Below, one piece after another: positions 6,250-15,462 of a DNA stretch of 27,049 nucleotides. Origin of the DNA: DAISIL01 sp036822015 (GTDB lineage Bacteria > Bacteroidota > Bacteroidia > Cytophagales > Bernardetiaceae); contig DAISIL010000047.1 of assembly GCA_036822015.1 (NCBI GenBank), forward strand, positions 1 through 27,049, read 5' to 3'. The translations under genes and the position numbers were made by a program. The first letter of the stretch is position 1, and every line of letters begins with the position of its first letter. The notes below the pieces were generated by a model. That model saw nothing but the letters and a program-made list of their open reading frames with translations. It was not told the origin of the DNA and did not search any database.

Positions 6250-8244
6250 ATGAAGGCTTTTTATTTTTTTGTGTGTTGGGGAGTTTTGTTGGGGCATTGC
6301 GTTTGGGGGCAGGAGCCAGCGGGTAGCCTGTTGTCTTCGGATTTTTTGATGCCCCAGCAGGTGGATAATCTTTTTGGTGGAAAAGTATCGACGGCCTCCA
6401 AAAGCGATGAGCGCATCACGGATGCCCCGGCCATTATTTCGGTCATCACGGATACAGAAATCGCCCTGATGGGTGCGCAAAATTTACCCGAAATCCTTGA
6501 GCGCGTCGTGAGTGTCTATGCCATCGGTTCTTTTTTTATTCCCCACAATATCATCTCCATCCGAGGTGATGTGGCTACGCCCTACAACAACCACGTCCTC
6601 ATTCTGCTCAACGGGCGGCCCGTGCGGGAAAACCTCTTTGGCGGCATCGACCATCCCATCTTGCTGGCTTTTCCCGTACAAAGCATCCAAAAAATTGAGG
6701 TCATCCGTGGGCCTGGATCGGTGCTTTATGGTACCAACGCCTTTGCGGGTGTGGTCAATATCATCACCAAAACCTTCATCACCGAAGAGAACGACATCAC
6801 GCTCCAGTACGGTTCCTTCGGAAGTATTGGGGTGGATTATTCCTCCACCAAAATCAGAGAAGACTTCCGCCTAAGTACAGGCGTAAAATATTTCCAACAA
6901 AACGGCTGGGAACTCAACACCACCGGACAAAACGGACGACCGATCAGCTACGAATCTGGCCAGCAAAACTTCGGCACTTCGGTCTTTGCCGAATACAAAA
7001 AACTGACCATCAATGCCCTCCTGACGTACAGCCGCCTCGATAACACCGGCGTACTCCCTCTCGATACGCTATCGCCCTTCGTTCCGTCCCGCAACCGCTC
7101 CATCACGACGCTGCGCTCCTTCATTGATGTAGGCTATACCTTTAACTTTTCGGAGAAAGCAGACCTCTCCCTCAATGCCACCTACAACGCCATGCAGACG
7201 CGCTTCGATAACCCGAGCGGGGCATTTGTGGGCAATACGGGCGATGTTCTTCTAGAGGCCACCCAGTTTTTGCGTCCCTCTGCTAAGGTCAAGATGCTCT
7301 TTGGGGCGACGGCTTATCTGCAAGGCGGACGTGCCGAGATCGGCGATGATCCCGACAGGGGGGTGAGCGAGTACGCCGAGGTTTGGTACAGCGGATATGC
7401 CCAGGTGGAGTATAGCCCCCACCGCATGATTAAACTCATTGCGGGGGCGCAAGCCAACAAACCCGATGATATTGACCTAAGCATTGTCCCCCGTCTTGGG
7501 CTGATCGCCAACTTCACCGACTATCTGGGCATTAAGGCACTCTATGGCAGTGCCTTTCGTGCGCCTTTTGCCTTTGAGAGCGGTCTCCGAGATGCCCCCA
7601 TCTTGTTTGGCAACCCCCGCCTAAACCCCGAAACAGTTACCTCCTACGAGGGACAAATATTCCTGAACCGAGACCGCCTACGGCTCATGCTCACCGTATT
7701 CAGGAATGAGCAACGGGACTTGATCGTTCAGCGCGGGGTCATCGACCTGGGCGATGGCAACCGCGCCCTTTCTTATGTCAATGAAAGCCGCCTGGATGCC
7801 CAGGGCTTTGAAGCAGAGTTTAAGCTGATTCCGTTGGATAATTTTTACATCACGGGTTCTTATGCCTACCAGACCAGCGAACGCGACGGCGATAAGGATC
7901 GTCCGCCGCTTCTGCCCCAGCATATGGCCAAGCTGGGTGGCTTTTATCAGTCGCCCGCCGGTATTTCGCTGGGTGTCTTTCACACGTTTTTTAGTCAGGC
8001 GGGCAGCCCGCCAGATGCCCTGGCACTCAACCCGCCTGCGGAAGCTTTTCATGGGCTGAATGCCCGCCTGCGCGTGCGTCTCAATGGCAAGAACAACAGC
8101 CGTATGCGCATGATGTGGGGCATCTATGCCACCAACCTACTCGATGCTCGGGTGTATTATCCCGAGTTTGTCTATGGCATCATGAACACCTATCCGGGCC
8201 GAGCCGGACGCGCTTTTTATACCACTTTATCGTTTCAGTTTTAA
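6250..8244 (+). CDS. TonB-dependent outer membrane receptor
   Basis: 664 residues with a signal peptide (cleavage near CVWGQ, residue 21). The plug domain starts without an N-terminal carboxypeptidase-like domain: STASKSDERITDAPAIISVI (about residues 47-66), ISIRGD, ILLNGRPVRENLFGG and IEVIRGPGSVLYGTNAFAG (about 151-169), then VVNIITK. The rest alternates aromatic and polar residues as a 22-strand beta barrel, with a final strand ending FYTTLSFQF and a C-terminal Phe suited to BAM insertion. Such receptors import iron complexes, cobalamin or other scarce compounds using TonB energy. The substrate cannot be read from this sequence, and no SusD partner or siderophore gene is adjacent. It has its own promoter (6202-6232), and only 6 nt separate it from nusB. 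Confidence 0.92.
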   Translation: MKAFYFFVCWGVLLGHCVWGQEPAGSLLSSDFLMPQQVDNLFGGKVSTASKSDERITDAPAIISVITDTEIALMGAQNLPEILERVVSVYAIGSFFIPHNIISIRGDVATPYNNHVLILLNGRPVRENLFGGIDHPILLAFPVQSIQKIEVIRGPGSVLYGTNAFAGVVNIITKTFITEENDITLQYGSFGSIGVDYSSTKIREDFRLSTGVKYFQQNGWELNTTGQNGRPISYESGQQNFGTSVFAEYKKLTINALLTYSRLDNTGVLPLDTLSPFVPSRNRSITTLRSFIDVGYTFNFSEKADLSLNATYNAMQTRFDNPSGAFVGNTGDVLLEATQFLRPSAKVKMLFGATAYLQGGRAEIGDDPDRGVSEYAEVWYSGYAQVEYSPHRMIKLIAGAQANKPDDIDLSIVPRLGLIANFTDYLGIKALYGSAFRAPFAFESGLRDAPILFGNPRLNPETVTSYEGQIFLNRDRLRLMLTVFRNEQRDLIVQRGVIDLGDGNRALSYVNESRLDAQGFEAEFKLIPLDNFYITGSYAYQTSERDGDKDRPPLLPQHMAKLGGFYQSPAGISLGVFHTFFSQAGSPPDALALNPPAEAFHGLNARLRVRLNGKNNSRMRMMWGIYATNLLDARVYYPEFVYGIMNTYPGRAGRAFYTTLSFQF

Positions 8245-8250
8245 TGCCTT

Positions 8251-9429
8251 ATGCTCAATCGCCGAATCCTTCGTTTCAAGACCTTTCATGCCCTCTATTC
8301 CTACCACAAAGTGCGCGATGCCAACCAACTATGGGCGGCCGAGCGCATGAAGATCGTCTTTGAACCCAACTGGCTTGCCCTAGACCCGCCCAATCTCAAA
8401 GCCCTCGAAGCCGAGTATGAGCAAGCCAGGGAAATCTTTTATCAGATCGTCCGACAAGACCCCGACCGACCAGAAGCCCCGCAAGCACCCGCATCCAGGC
8501 GAGCTGCCCAGGCAATCCAAACAGCACTTCATTTTTATCGCGAACAAACCCAAAAAGACCGCCTCCATATCCGCCAACAAATGACGGCAGAAGCAGAAGG
8601 CTTGTACCAAACCTATCTCCTGATCTGGCAACTCCTCATTGAGCTAGCCCAAGATGCCTACAACGAAGCCCAAGCCCGACGCAACCGAGCCTACAGCCCC
8701 GAACCCATCTACGAAAACGAATACAAACTCTACCACAACCAGTGGCTTGCCAAACTCCAACAGGACGACCACTTCCAAACCCTCCAACAAAGCCATCGCC
8801 TCCAATGGGATGCCCAAACGATCCGTACCTGGTATCGCCGACTAGAAGAACAAGACTGGTACCAGACCTACCAAGCCCTACCCCAGGCCAGCTTCGCCGA
8901 CGATTACGCGATCCTCGACCAAATCATCCGTGAGTTTATCTTCCGAGATGAAGTCGTGCTGGTCTTCTTTGAAGAACGCGAACTCCAGTGGGAGCAAAAC
9001 CAAAGCATCCTCCGCAATATGCTCTTGCGTACCCTCAAAAACACCCCTACCCAAGACGACCCCATCCTCTTGCAGCCCCTGGCCAAAAGCTGGGAGGAAG
9101 ACAAAGATTTCTTTGAAGACCTCTTCGATCAGACCCTAGCCCACCAAGCCGAAAACACCCAACGCATCGCCGAACGGCTCAACAACTGGGAACTCGAGCG
9201 CATCGCCCTCACCGATCGCATTATCTTGCAGATGGCCTTAACCGAACTCCTTCACTTTCAGAGTATTCCCATCAAGGTAAGCATCAACGAGTACGTGGAG
9301 ATGACCAAAAAATACAGCCCTCCCAAAAGCAAAGAGTTCGTCAATGGACTCCTGGATCGGCTGGCGCAGGCTTTTGCCGAGGAAGGAAAAATCAAAAAAA
9401 GTGGGCGCGGACTCCTCGACAACAAGTAA
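8251..9429 (+). CDS. nusB: Transcription antitermination factor NusB, extended Bacteroidota form
   Basis: 392 residues, far longer than the roughly 140-residue NusB of E. coli. The first helix NRRILRFKTFHALYSYHKV (residues 3-21) matches the canonical RxxR...LY opening. A charged helical insert then fills most of the middle. The canonical C-terminal half resumes with ERIALTDRIILQMALTELLH (about residues 315-334), IPIKVSINEYVEMTKKYS and KEFVNGLLDRL (about 363-373), which are the hallmark NusB helices. NusB with NusE (ribosomal protein S10) binds boxA RNA and prevents early termination in rRNA operons. Very long NusB proteins with a middle insert are common in this phylum. The gene follows the receptor by 6 nt and probably shares its transcript. 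Confidence 0.85.
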   Translation: MLNRRILRFKTFHALYSYHKVRDANQLWAAERMKIVFEPNWLALDPPNLKALEAEYEQAREIFYQIVRQDPDRPEAPQAPASRRAAQAIQTALHFYREQTQKDRLHIRQQMTAEAEGLYQTYLLIWQLLIELAQDAYNEAQARRNRAYSPEPIYENEYKLYHNQWLAKLQQDDHFQTLQQSHRLQWDAQTIRTWYRRLEEQDWYQTYQALPQASFADDYAILDQIIREFIFRDEVVLVFFEERELQWEQNQSILRNMLLRTLKNTPTQDDPILLQPLAKSWEEDKDFFEDLFDQTLAHQAENTQRIAERLNNWELERIALTDRIILQMALTELLHFQSIPIKVSINEYVEMTKKYSPPKSKEFVNGLLDRLAQAFAEEGKIKKSGRGLLDNK

Positions 9430-9487
9430 CAAACTTTTTTGTGTGCGTTGCGTTTGACAAAAGAAAACAACAAACAACAAAGGCTTT

Positions 9488-9868
9488 ATGACAATTTCCA
9501 GAGTTACCGTTACGGAGGCAGCCACCCAAATCATCCACCAGCTCAAAGCCACCCACGGCTCGCTGATGTTTCATCAGAGCGGCGGCTGTTGCGATGGCTC
9601 CTCTCCGATGTGCTACCCCAAGGGTGAGTTTCTGGTGGGTAGCGAAGATGTCTGGATGGGCAGCATCGCCGACTGCGACTTCTTCATGTCCCGCGATCAG
9701 TTTGAATACTGGCAACACACCCAACTGACCATCGACGTAGCCCCTGGGCGCGGGTCTAGTTTTTCGATTGAAATTCCGCTGGGGGTGCGTTTTGTTACGA
9801 AGTCGAGGCTTTTTACGGACGAGGAGCTACCCCAGCTGATGCCCACCCGCCTCGGAGAAACCGTTTGA
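9488..9868 (+). CDS. DUF779 domain protein
   Basis: 126 residues, the usual length for the DUF779 family (PF05610). Conserved stretches are FHQSGGCCDGSSPMC (about residues 29-43), DCDFFMSRDQFEYW (about 59-72) and GRGSSFSIE (about 80-88). The three Cys in GGCCDGSSPMC suggest metal binding or redox chemistry. In many bacteria DUF779 is encoded beside acetaldehyde/aldehyde dehydrogenase genes. None is seen here, where the flanks are nusB and a TPR membrane protein. AAAGGC sits just before the ATG. The biochemical function is not established. Confidence 0.85.
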   Translation: MTISRVTVTEAATQIIHQLKATHGSLMFHQSGGCCDGSSPMCYPKGEFLVGSEDVWMGSIADCDFFMSRDQFEYWQHTQLTIDVAPGRGSSFSIEIPLGVRFVTKSRLFTDEELPQLMPTRLGETV

Positions 9869-9912
9869 TCTTTTCAAAATTTCTTATCTTTTGTTTATCG
9901 TAAATCTTTCGC

Positions 9913-12900
9913 ATGGACGATTGGGCTTTTTGGCGGTTGTGGCGTAAGCCGCACCGATGGAGTTATTACGTGTTGGGTTTGCTTTTTGGTGGGTCTGTGG
10001 TCTTTTTGGGGATGGCCTGGCTTATCAGTCCGGAGAGCCGTCTTGGGTGGCTACCCGAAGGGACAACACAGGTGCGCCCCGTCGTCGTGGATACGTTTAC
10101 GAAGGATTTTTTTACGTTTCGGGTGGACGTAGATGCCTACCTGATCCAGCACATTTTTCAAGTTCCTGATTGGCCCGATACCCGTTGGGGAGCCTACCTG
10201 GCGACGGGGCTTTGGTGGGTCGCCTGGGTGTTTTTGTTGAGTGCCATTACGTATATCCGCAAGATCCTTTGGTTTGCTTTCTCGATGGTGGGCGGCTTGA
10301 GTTTTTTGTTGATGGCGCAGTTTTCGGAGATGAGTGCGCCCCTGGACGCGGTGCAGGGCGGCGATCCGGATCAGTATTTTTTGATGGTGTCCCTGGTGCT
10401 GATCCTGGGGTTAAGCTATGTTTTTCAGGGTTTCCTGACCCGTAGCTCGCTCATCGCTCGCTTGTTGGCTTTTGGTGGGCTTACGGCAGCTTTGGGTTAT
10501 TATTTCGTTATGGATTATGCCCGCGTGGATGATCCGATTTTTGCCCTGGGCAACTTCATGCTTCTGGGGCCGTTGATCTTGTCCCTGGTTTTTGTGGTCT
10601 TCAATGCCCACGAAATCCCGCATACGCTCACCTACTTCATCACCAACACCGGCAGGCAGGGCAACAACTTGCGCCACTTCGTGATCGCGATCGCCTTTTA
10701 TTTGTTCAACCTGGGCTATGGCTTCGCCGTCAGCATTCGGGCGGCTAGTGCGGATATTTTGTACCTCTCGCCCTACTTGATCTATCTGCTTAGCACTTGT
10801 TTGGGTATCTGGGGGTTTAGCAAACGCCGCGACCGCGTTGGGCATATCCTCAACTTCGATCCCTTCGGGGCTGTGTTGTACCTGGCCCTGGCCGTGATAA
10901 GCAATGCGACCTTAGCCTATGCCCTCCTGACCGACAACAACCCCATCTTGGAGGTCTTTGAGGATGTGATTTTGTTTGCGCATATCGGCATGGGTATTGC
11001 CTTTTTGGGTTATGTCTTCATCAACTTCGGAAATCAGTTACAATCTTCCCTCCCGATTTATCGGGTGATCTGGAACCCGCGCCAACTCGACTACGTGTTT
11101 TTTGTGGGTCTGGGTCTGCTGATTATGGGCATCTTTGGTTTGCGCACAGATTTCTTTCCGCGCTACCAAGCCGTGGCGGGCCAAAACAACGCCGTGGCGG
11201 CGGTCTTTGCGCAGGAGGGGCTGCCTTTTTTGTCCCAAAAATACTACGAGACCTCCCTGGGCTACGATTATCAAAGCCATCACGCCAACTACGCCCTTGC
11301 CCAGCAATACATGGCAGACGAGAACTACGAAAAAGCCTTGTTTTACTTTGAGCAAGCCCTCCTCAAAACGCCGCTCCCCCAGACCTACTTTCAGAAAGCA
11401 CAAGCGCATCTGCGCCTCGATCAGTTTCAGGATGCCGTTTGGAGCCTCGAGGCTGGTCTGGAGCGGTTTCCTTTGAGTGGCGAGCTACGCAACAACCTCG
11501 CCTTGCTCTACCAGCAAAGCGGCCGCAGCGAAGATGCGCTGACGTTCCTCCAAGCCGCCTTGCCTCATACTGCCGCCGCCGATGTGGTGGAGGCCAACTA
11601 CTTTGCTCTGCTCTCGGGTGCCGAGAACATACCCGATCCCTTCCCTACGCCCGAGCGCACAACCTCCGCCCTTGTCCTGAGCAATGCCCACGTAGGCAAC
11701 ATCCGCAGGAATGAAGCCAGCCCTGTGCCGTTTCAGCCACAACTCCTGACCGACTCCGTCCTCCAAACGCCCGAGTTGTGCTACCTCTACCATCACGTGA
11801 TCGGGGGGCTAAACGCAATCGAAGATTCCGCCTGGGCAGATCGGCTCATCGCCTATGCCAATATCCCCCAAAACAGCGAGCAACGCTTGTTTTTGGAGAC
11901 CGCCGCCGCCCTTCGTTATTACGCCAACGGCCAGACCCAGTCCGCCCTGACTTACATGGAAAATCTCCACTACCGCGAAGGGCAGATGAGTTCGGTTTTT
12001 GCCAATGTACTGGGTTACTGGATGCTGGCACACGGGCAGTACAGACGCGCCGCCGAGTATTTTGCGCAAGCCATCCAGCAAGGGCATAGCACGGGACATC
12101 TGGCACGGGCCCTGGCACTCTCCGAAGAACCCTACCAAAGCGCGGCTCGTCTGGTTTGGCAAGTGTGGAGCCTCCAAGACCAAAACCCCTACCAGGGGCT
12201 GGCACAGGAGATGCTCCAGGTATGGGATTGGGACAAAACCCAAGTCCCGCCCCAGGACTGGACAACCAACAACCAATATCGGCTCTTGTACTACTTCGCC
12301 GATACGCTCACCGATGCCGTCTTTGATGCCGTCCTGGATCGCCTCTCCGATAACCCCGATTTGCTCATCCGTGCCTTAGCCAAGCGCATCCATGCCCAAC
12401 TCGATGCGGGTAAGGTAGCTGCCGCCCAAAAGACGTTTGAGACTTTGGAGAACATCCTGCCCGTCCTGCCCGAGTCCTTACCGATCCAGCAAGACGCGCT
12501 CCTGCGTGTTCTGACCAAAACCCAGCAATGGGACAAGGTAGCCGAACGCCTGCCGGACTTTCAGCCAACCCTACGCGGCCGCCAAACCCTCTACAAAGCC
12601 CAGCTGGCCATACATCGCCGCGATAGCACCCAGGCGGCGCATCTGGTTGAACGCGCCCTGCAAGAGCTTCCCCTCGAGCCGGAGGTCTATCACCTGGCCA
12701 CCCAATACTACGCCCAGACCCAACAACCCAACGCCGCTTATCGCGTCGCCCTAGCCGGACATCAGTACCTCCCCCAGGATATGGATCTGTACCAAAACTA
12801 CGCCTTGCAAGCCCTCCAATCGGGCTTTGAACGCTATGCCGACGAGGCTCGCCGCCAACTCCGCCAAAGGCTTTCCCCCGAAAGCTACCAGACCTTCAAC

Positions 12901-12969
12901 CAAAAATACGAAACCATCCAAGCCGAGCTAGAAGCCAAAGCCGAAGCCTGGCTTCTCGGCGAAGACTAA
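9913..12969 (+). CDS. Large integral membrane protein with C-terminal TPR repeats
   Basis: 1018 residues in two halves. Residues 1-415 hold about eleven predicted membrane helices, such as YYVLGLLFGGSVVFLGMAWL (18-37), LILGLSYVFQGFL and FVGLGLLIMGIFGL (about 396-409). From about 430 onward the chain is a solenoid of tetratricopeptide repeats: YALAQQYMADENYEKALFYF, YFQKAQAHLRLDQFQDAVWS, LRNNLALLYQQSGRSEDA and, near 870-960, further helix pairs. The first part shows the A/G/Y/A TPR signature best, and the later repeats are diverged. It resembles unnamed membrane TPR proteins of Bacteroidota rather than any characterised enzyme. The TPR half probably binds partners at the membrane. It sits alone between DUF779 and glgB, and no function can be assigned. 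Confidence 0.85.
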   Translation: MDDWAFWRLWRKPHRWSYYVLGLLFGGSVVFLGMAWLISPESRLGWLPEGTTQVRPVVVDTFTKDFFTFRVDVDAYLIQHIFQVPDWPDTRWGAYLATGLWWVAWVFLLSAITYIRKILWFAFSMVGGLSFLLMAQFSEMSAPLDAVQGGDPDQYFLMVSLVLILGLSYVFQGFLTRSSLIARLLAFGGLTAALGYYFVMDYARVDDPIFALGNFMLLGPLILSLVFVVFNAHEIPHTLTYFITNTGRQGNNLRHFVIAIAFYLFNLGYGFAVSIRAASADILYLSPYLIYLLSTCLGIWGFSKRRDRVGHILNFDPFGAVLYLALAVISNATLAYALLTDNNPILEVFEDVILFAHIGMGIAFLGYVFINFGNQLQSSLPIYRVIWNPRQLDYVFFVGLGLLIMGIFGLRTDFFPRYQAVAGQNNAVAAVFAQEGLPFLSQKYYETSLGYDYQSHHANYALAQQYMADENYEKALFYFEQALLKTPLPQTYFQKAQAHLRLDQFQDAVWSLEAGLERFPLSGELRNNLALLYQQSGRSEDALTFLQAALPHTAAADVVEANYFALLSGAENIPDPFPTPERTTSALVLSNAHVGNIRRNEASPVPFQPQLLTDSVLQTPELCYLYHHVIGGLNAIEDSAWADRLIAYANIPQNSEQRLFLETAAALRYYANGQTQSALTYMENLHYREGQMSSVFANVLGYWMLAHGQYRRAAEYFAQAIQQGHSTGHLARALALSEEPYQSAARLVWQVWSLQDQNPYQGLAQEMLQVWDWDKTQVPPQDWTTNNQYRLLYYFADTLTDAVFDAVLDRLSDNPDLLIRALAKRIHAQLDAGKVAAAQKTFETLENILPVLPESLPIQQDALLRVLTKTQQWDKVAERLPDFQPTLRGRQTLYKAQLAIHRRDSTQAAHLVERALQELPLEPEVYHLATQYYAQTQQPNAAYRVALAGHQYLPQDMDLYQNYALQALQSGFERYADEARRQLRQRLSPESYQTFNQKYETIQAELEAKAEAWLLGED

Positions 12970-13032
12970 GCATGTCGTGCGTTTGGCTATTTTTTGTATC
13001 TTGTTGGGCCTATCATCTTCTTGTGCTTGCTT

Positions 13033-15006
13033 ATGGAGACCTCCCTGCTCACCGATTACGATGTTTATCTCTTTCGTAGCGGAACCCACTATCGCCTCTA
13101 CGAAAAAATGGGCAGTCATCCCTTCCCGGATGGAAGCGGCGTACAGTTTGCCCTCTGGGCCCCCAATGCCCAACAGGTCAGCGTCATTGGTAGCTTCAAC
13201 GACTGGCAGCCCAAAGCCCATCCCATGCAAGCCCGCAGCGATAAAAGCGGGATATGGGAAGCCTTCATCCCCCAAGCCAAGCGCGGAGACCTATACAAAT
13301 ACCGCCTCCTGGATGCCGAGGGCCTCGAACGCACCAAAAGCGATCCCTTTGCTTTCTTCACCGAAACACCGCCTAAGTCTGCCTCCATCATCTGGGATAC
13401 CGTCCACACCTGGACAGATCAAGCCTGGCTAGAAAAACGAGAAATCGGCGATCCCCTCAAACGCCCCATGAGTATCTACGAAATGCACATCGGTTCCTGG
13501 AAACGCCATACCGAGACCTTCGATTCGTTGAGCTACCAAGAGTTGGCTACGGAGCTAGTCAATTATTTGAAAGAAATGGCTTTTACGCATGTGGAGTTGA
13601 TGCCCGTCATGGAGCATCCTTTTTATGGCTCGTGGGGCTACCAGGTCAGTCAGCATTTCGCGCCTAGCTCACGCTATGGACTGCCCCAGGATTTGATGTC
13701 CCTCATTGATGCCCTCCACCAGGCAGAGATCGGCGTGATCCTAGATTGGGTGCCATCGCATTTCCCTAAGGATGAGTTTAGCTTGCGTAAGTTTGACGGT
13801 ACGTATCTCTACGAACACGCCGACCCCCGCCAGGGCTATCACCCCGATTGGGATAGTTTGATTTACAATTACGGACGCGGCGAAGTAAAATCTTTCTTGA
13901 TTAGCAGTGCTTTGTTTTGGATGGATCGCTACCACGCCGACGGTCTGCGCGTCGATGCCGTAGCTTCTATGCTTTACCTGGACTACTCCCGCGATGAGGG
14001 TTTTTGGATACCGAACAAATACGGCGGCAACGAAAACCTAGAAGCCATAAAGCTCCTCCAAGACCTCAACACGGAGGTTTTTCGGCGGTTTCCCAACGCC
14101 CATACGATTGCGGAGGAATCCACGTCGTGGCCCATGGTCTCGCGGCCGGTCTATTTGGGCGGGCTTGGATTTAGCCAAAAATGGATGATGGGCTGGATGC
14201 ACGATACGCTCGAGTATTTCAAAAACGATCCACTGTATCGTAAATTTCGGCATCATCTGCTGACATTCGGGATCACCTACGTCTATTCCGAAAACTTTTT
14301 GTTGCCGCTCTCCCACGATGAAGTGGTGCATGGCAAAGCCTCCCTGCTCGGCAAGATGCCCGGCACGCCCTGGCAAAAGTTTGCCAACCTACGCTTGCTG
14401 CTCGGTTATCTCTATACCCACCCGGGAACAAACCTGCTCTTCATGGGATGTGAACTTGGGCAGCCCCACGAGTGGCAACACGATGCCGAACTCCCCTGGA
14501 CACTCCTCCAAAAAACCGAACATGCTGGCATACAAGCCCTCGTGAAGGCACTCAACCAGCTCACCCGCCACGAACCCGCTCTTTACGAAGAAAACTTCTC
14601 CCAGCAGGGCTTTGCCTGGATTGATCTGGCCAACTTTGAGCAGTCCGTGATTGCGTTCCAGCGCAGACCTTCGGCGGATACGGTGGCTTCTCCCCTGGTG
14701 GTTATCTTCAACTTTACGCCCGTTCCGCGCCCCGATTACCGCCTCGGCGTGCCGCTGCCCGGGGTCTGGGAGGAGGTCTTGAACAGCGACGAGGAACGTT
14801 TTGGGGGGTCTGGGCAGGTGCATCAACCCGCCACGCAAACAGCCGTGGAGGGAGAGTTTCATACCCTGCCGTATTCTTTGACGCTCCAGCTTCCCCCGCT
14901 CGGGTTTATGGTCTGGAAAGCCCAGCAAGTGCCAGACAAAGCGACTGAAACGAAGACAAAAACGAAAGCAAAAAAAGCAAAGAAAAAAAACAAGCCCAAA
15001 AAATGA
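13033..15006 (+). CDS. glgB: 1,4-alpha-glucan branching enzyme
   Basis: 657 residues from ATG 13033 (METSLLTDYD). An upstream TTG at 12994 would add 13 hydrophobic residues but is not needed. Residues about 20-110 form the CBM48 carbohydrate-binding module (VQFALWAPNAQQVSVIGSFN). The GH13 catalytic barrel shows region I ILDWVPSHF (236-244), region II GLRVDAVAS with the nucleophile Asp308, region III IAEEST with Glu361 in the acid/base position, and region IV LPLSHDEVVHGK with Asp429. The enzyme cuts alpha-1,4 chains of glycogen and reattaches them as alpha-1,6 branches in the cytoplasm. An unusual Lys/Thr-rich tail of about 20 residues (AKKAKKKNKPKK at the end) follows the beta-sandwich. No other glycogen genes are adjacent. 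It is convergent with the ferredoxin gene. Confidence 0.95.
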   Translation: METSLLTDYDVYLFRSGTHYRLYEKMGSHPFPDGSGVQFALWAPNAQQVSVIGSFNDWQPKAHPMQARSDKSGIWEAFIPQAKRGDLYKYRLLDAEGLERTKSDPFAFFTETPPKSASIIWDTVHTWTDQAWLEKREIGDPLKRPMSIYEMHIGSWKRHTETFDSLSYQELATELVNYLKEMAFTHVELMPVMEHPFYGSWGYQVSQHFAPSSRYGLPQDLMSLIDALHQAEIGVILDWVPSHFPKDEFSLRKFDGTYLYEHADPRQGYHPDWDSLIYNYGRGEVKSFLISSALFWMDRYHADGLRVDAVASMLYLDYSRDEGFWIPNKYGGNENLEAIKLLQDLNTEVFRRFPNAHTIAEESTSWPMVSRPVYLGGLGFSQKWMMGWMHDTLEYFKNDPLYRKFRHHLLTFGITYVYSENFLLPLSHDEVVHGKASLLGKMPGTPWQKFANLRLLLGYLYTHPGTNLLFMGCELGQPHEWQHDAELPWTLLQKTEHAGIQALVKALNQLTRHEPALYEENFSQQGFAWIDLANFEQSVIAFQRRPSADTVASPLVVIFNFTPVPRPDYRLGVPLPGVWEEVLNSDEERFGGSGQVHQPATQTAVEGEFHTLPYSLTLQLPPLGFMVWKAQQVPDKATETKTKTKAKKAKKKNKPKK

Positions 15007-15008
15007 GG

Positions 15009-15030
15009 CAAGGAGCGGCTAGCTGCCTTG
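15009..15030 (-). terminator. Hairpin at the end of the ferredoxin gene, candidate terminator
   Basis: On the minus strand CAAGG-C-AGC pairs with GCT-CCTTG around a 5-nt loop, leaving one bulged C. It spans the ferredoxin stop codon. Four bases later comes a run of six T. It could end the minus-strand transcript between the convergent ferredoxin and glgB genes. The stem is short and the T-run is not directly adjacent, so the call is tentative. Confidence 0.4.
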
Positions 15031-15366
15031 TAGCCAGGCAAACTTATCCATCAACTCGTCCCTAGATTCGGGGTAGTCAGCATCGACGATACAGCAATCG
15101 ACCGGACAGACGGCTACGCACTGGGGTTCGTCGTGATGCCCGACGCACTCGGTGCATTTGTCGGCGACGACAAAGTAGATGTCCTCCTGAAACGGTGCCT
15201 GGGGGGTCTGGGCGTTCAGTGGTGTGCCGTCTTCTAAGTCAATCGTCTTCAGGCTTGTACCATCGGCGTATCGCCACTGGGCCCCACCTTCGTAGATGGC
15301 GTTGTTGGGGCATTCGGGTTCGCAGGCCCCGCAGTTGATACATTCTTCGGTGATGTAGATGGCCAT
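15019..15366 (-). CDS. Ferredoxin with two [4Fe-4S] clusters
   Basis: 115 residues from ATG 15366 (MAIYITEECINCGACEPECP). An upstream ATG at 15432 in the same frame would add 22 residues without a motif. The first cluster motif is CINCGACEPECP (residues 9-20). The second is the variant CTECVGHHDEPQCVAVCPVD (about residues 72-91), which has the extended CxxC-x8-CxxxCP loop of Alvin-type (Chromatium) 2[4Fe-4S] ferredoxins. Its C-terminal extension about residues 92-115 also fits. It is a small soluble electron carrier in the cytoplasm with no obvious redox partner beside it. It lies 96 nt downstream of the HEPN-like gene on the same strand. Confidence 0.92.
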   Translation of the reverse strand: MAIYITEECINCGACEPECPNNAIYEGGAQWRYADGTSLKTIDLEDGTPLNAQTPQAPFQEDIYFVVADKCTECVGHHDEPQCVAVCPVDCCIVDADYPESRDELMDKFAWLQGS

Positions 15367-15462
15367 GATTGTCTGTTGGTTGATGGATGAAATAACACAA
15401 CAAATATCCAAAAAAAGCTCCATATCCACCATGACCAGCGGCAGAGAAAGAGGTGAGTGTGG

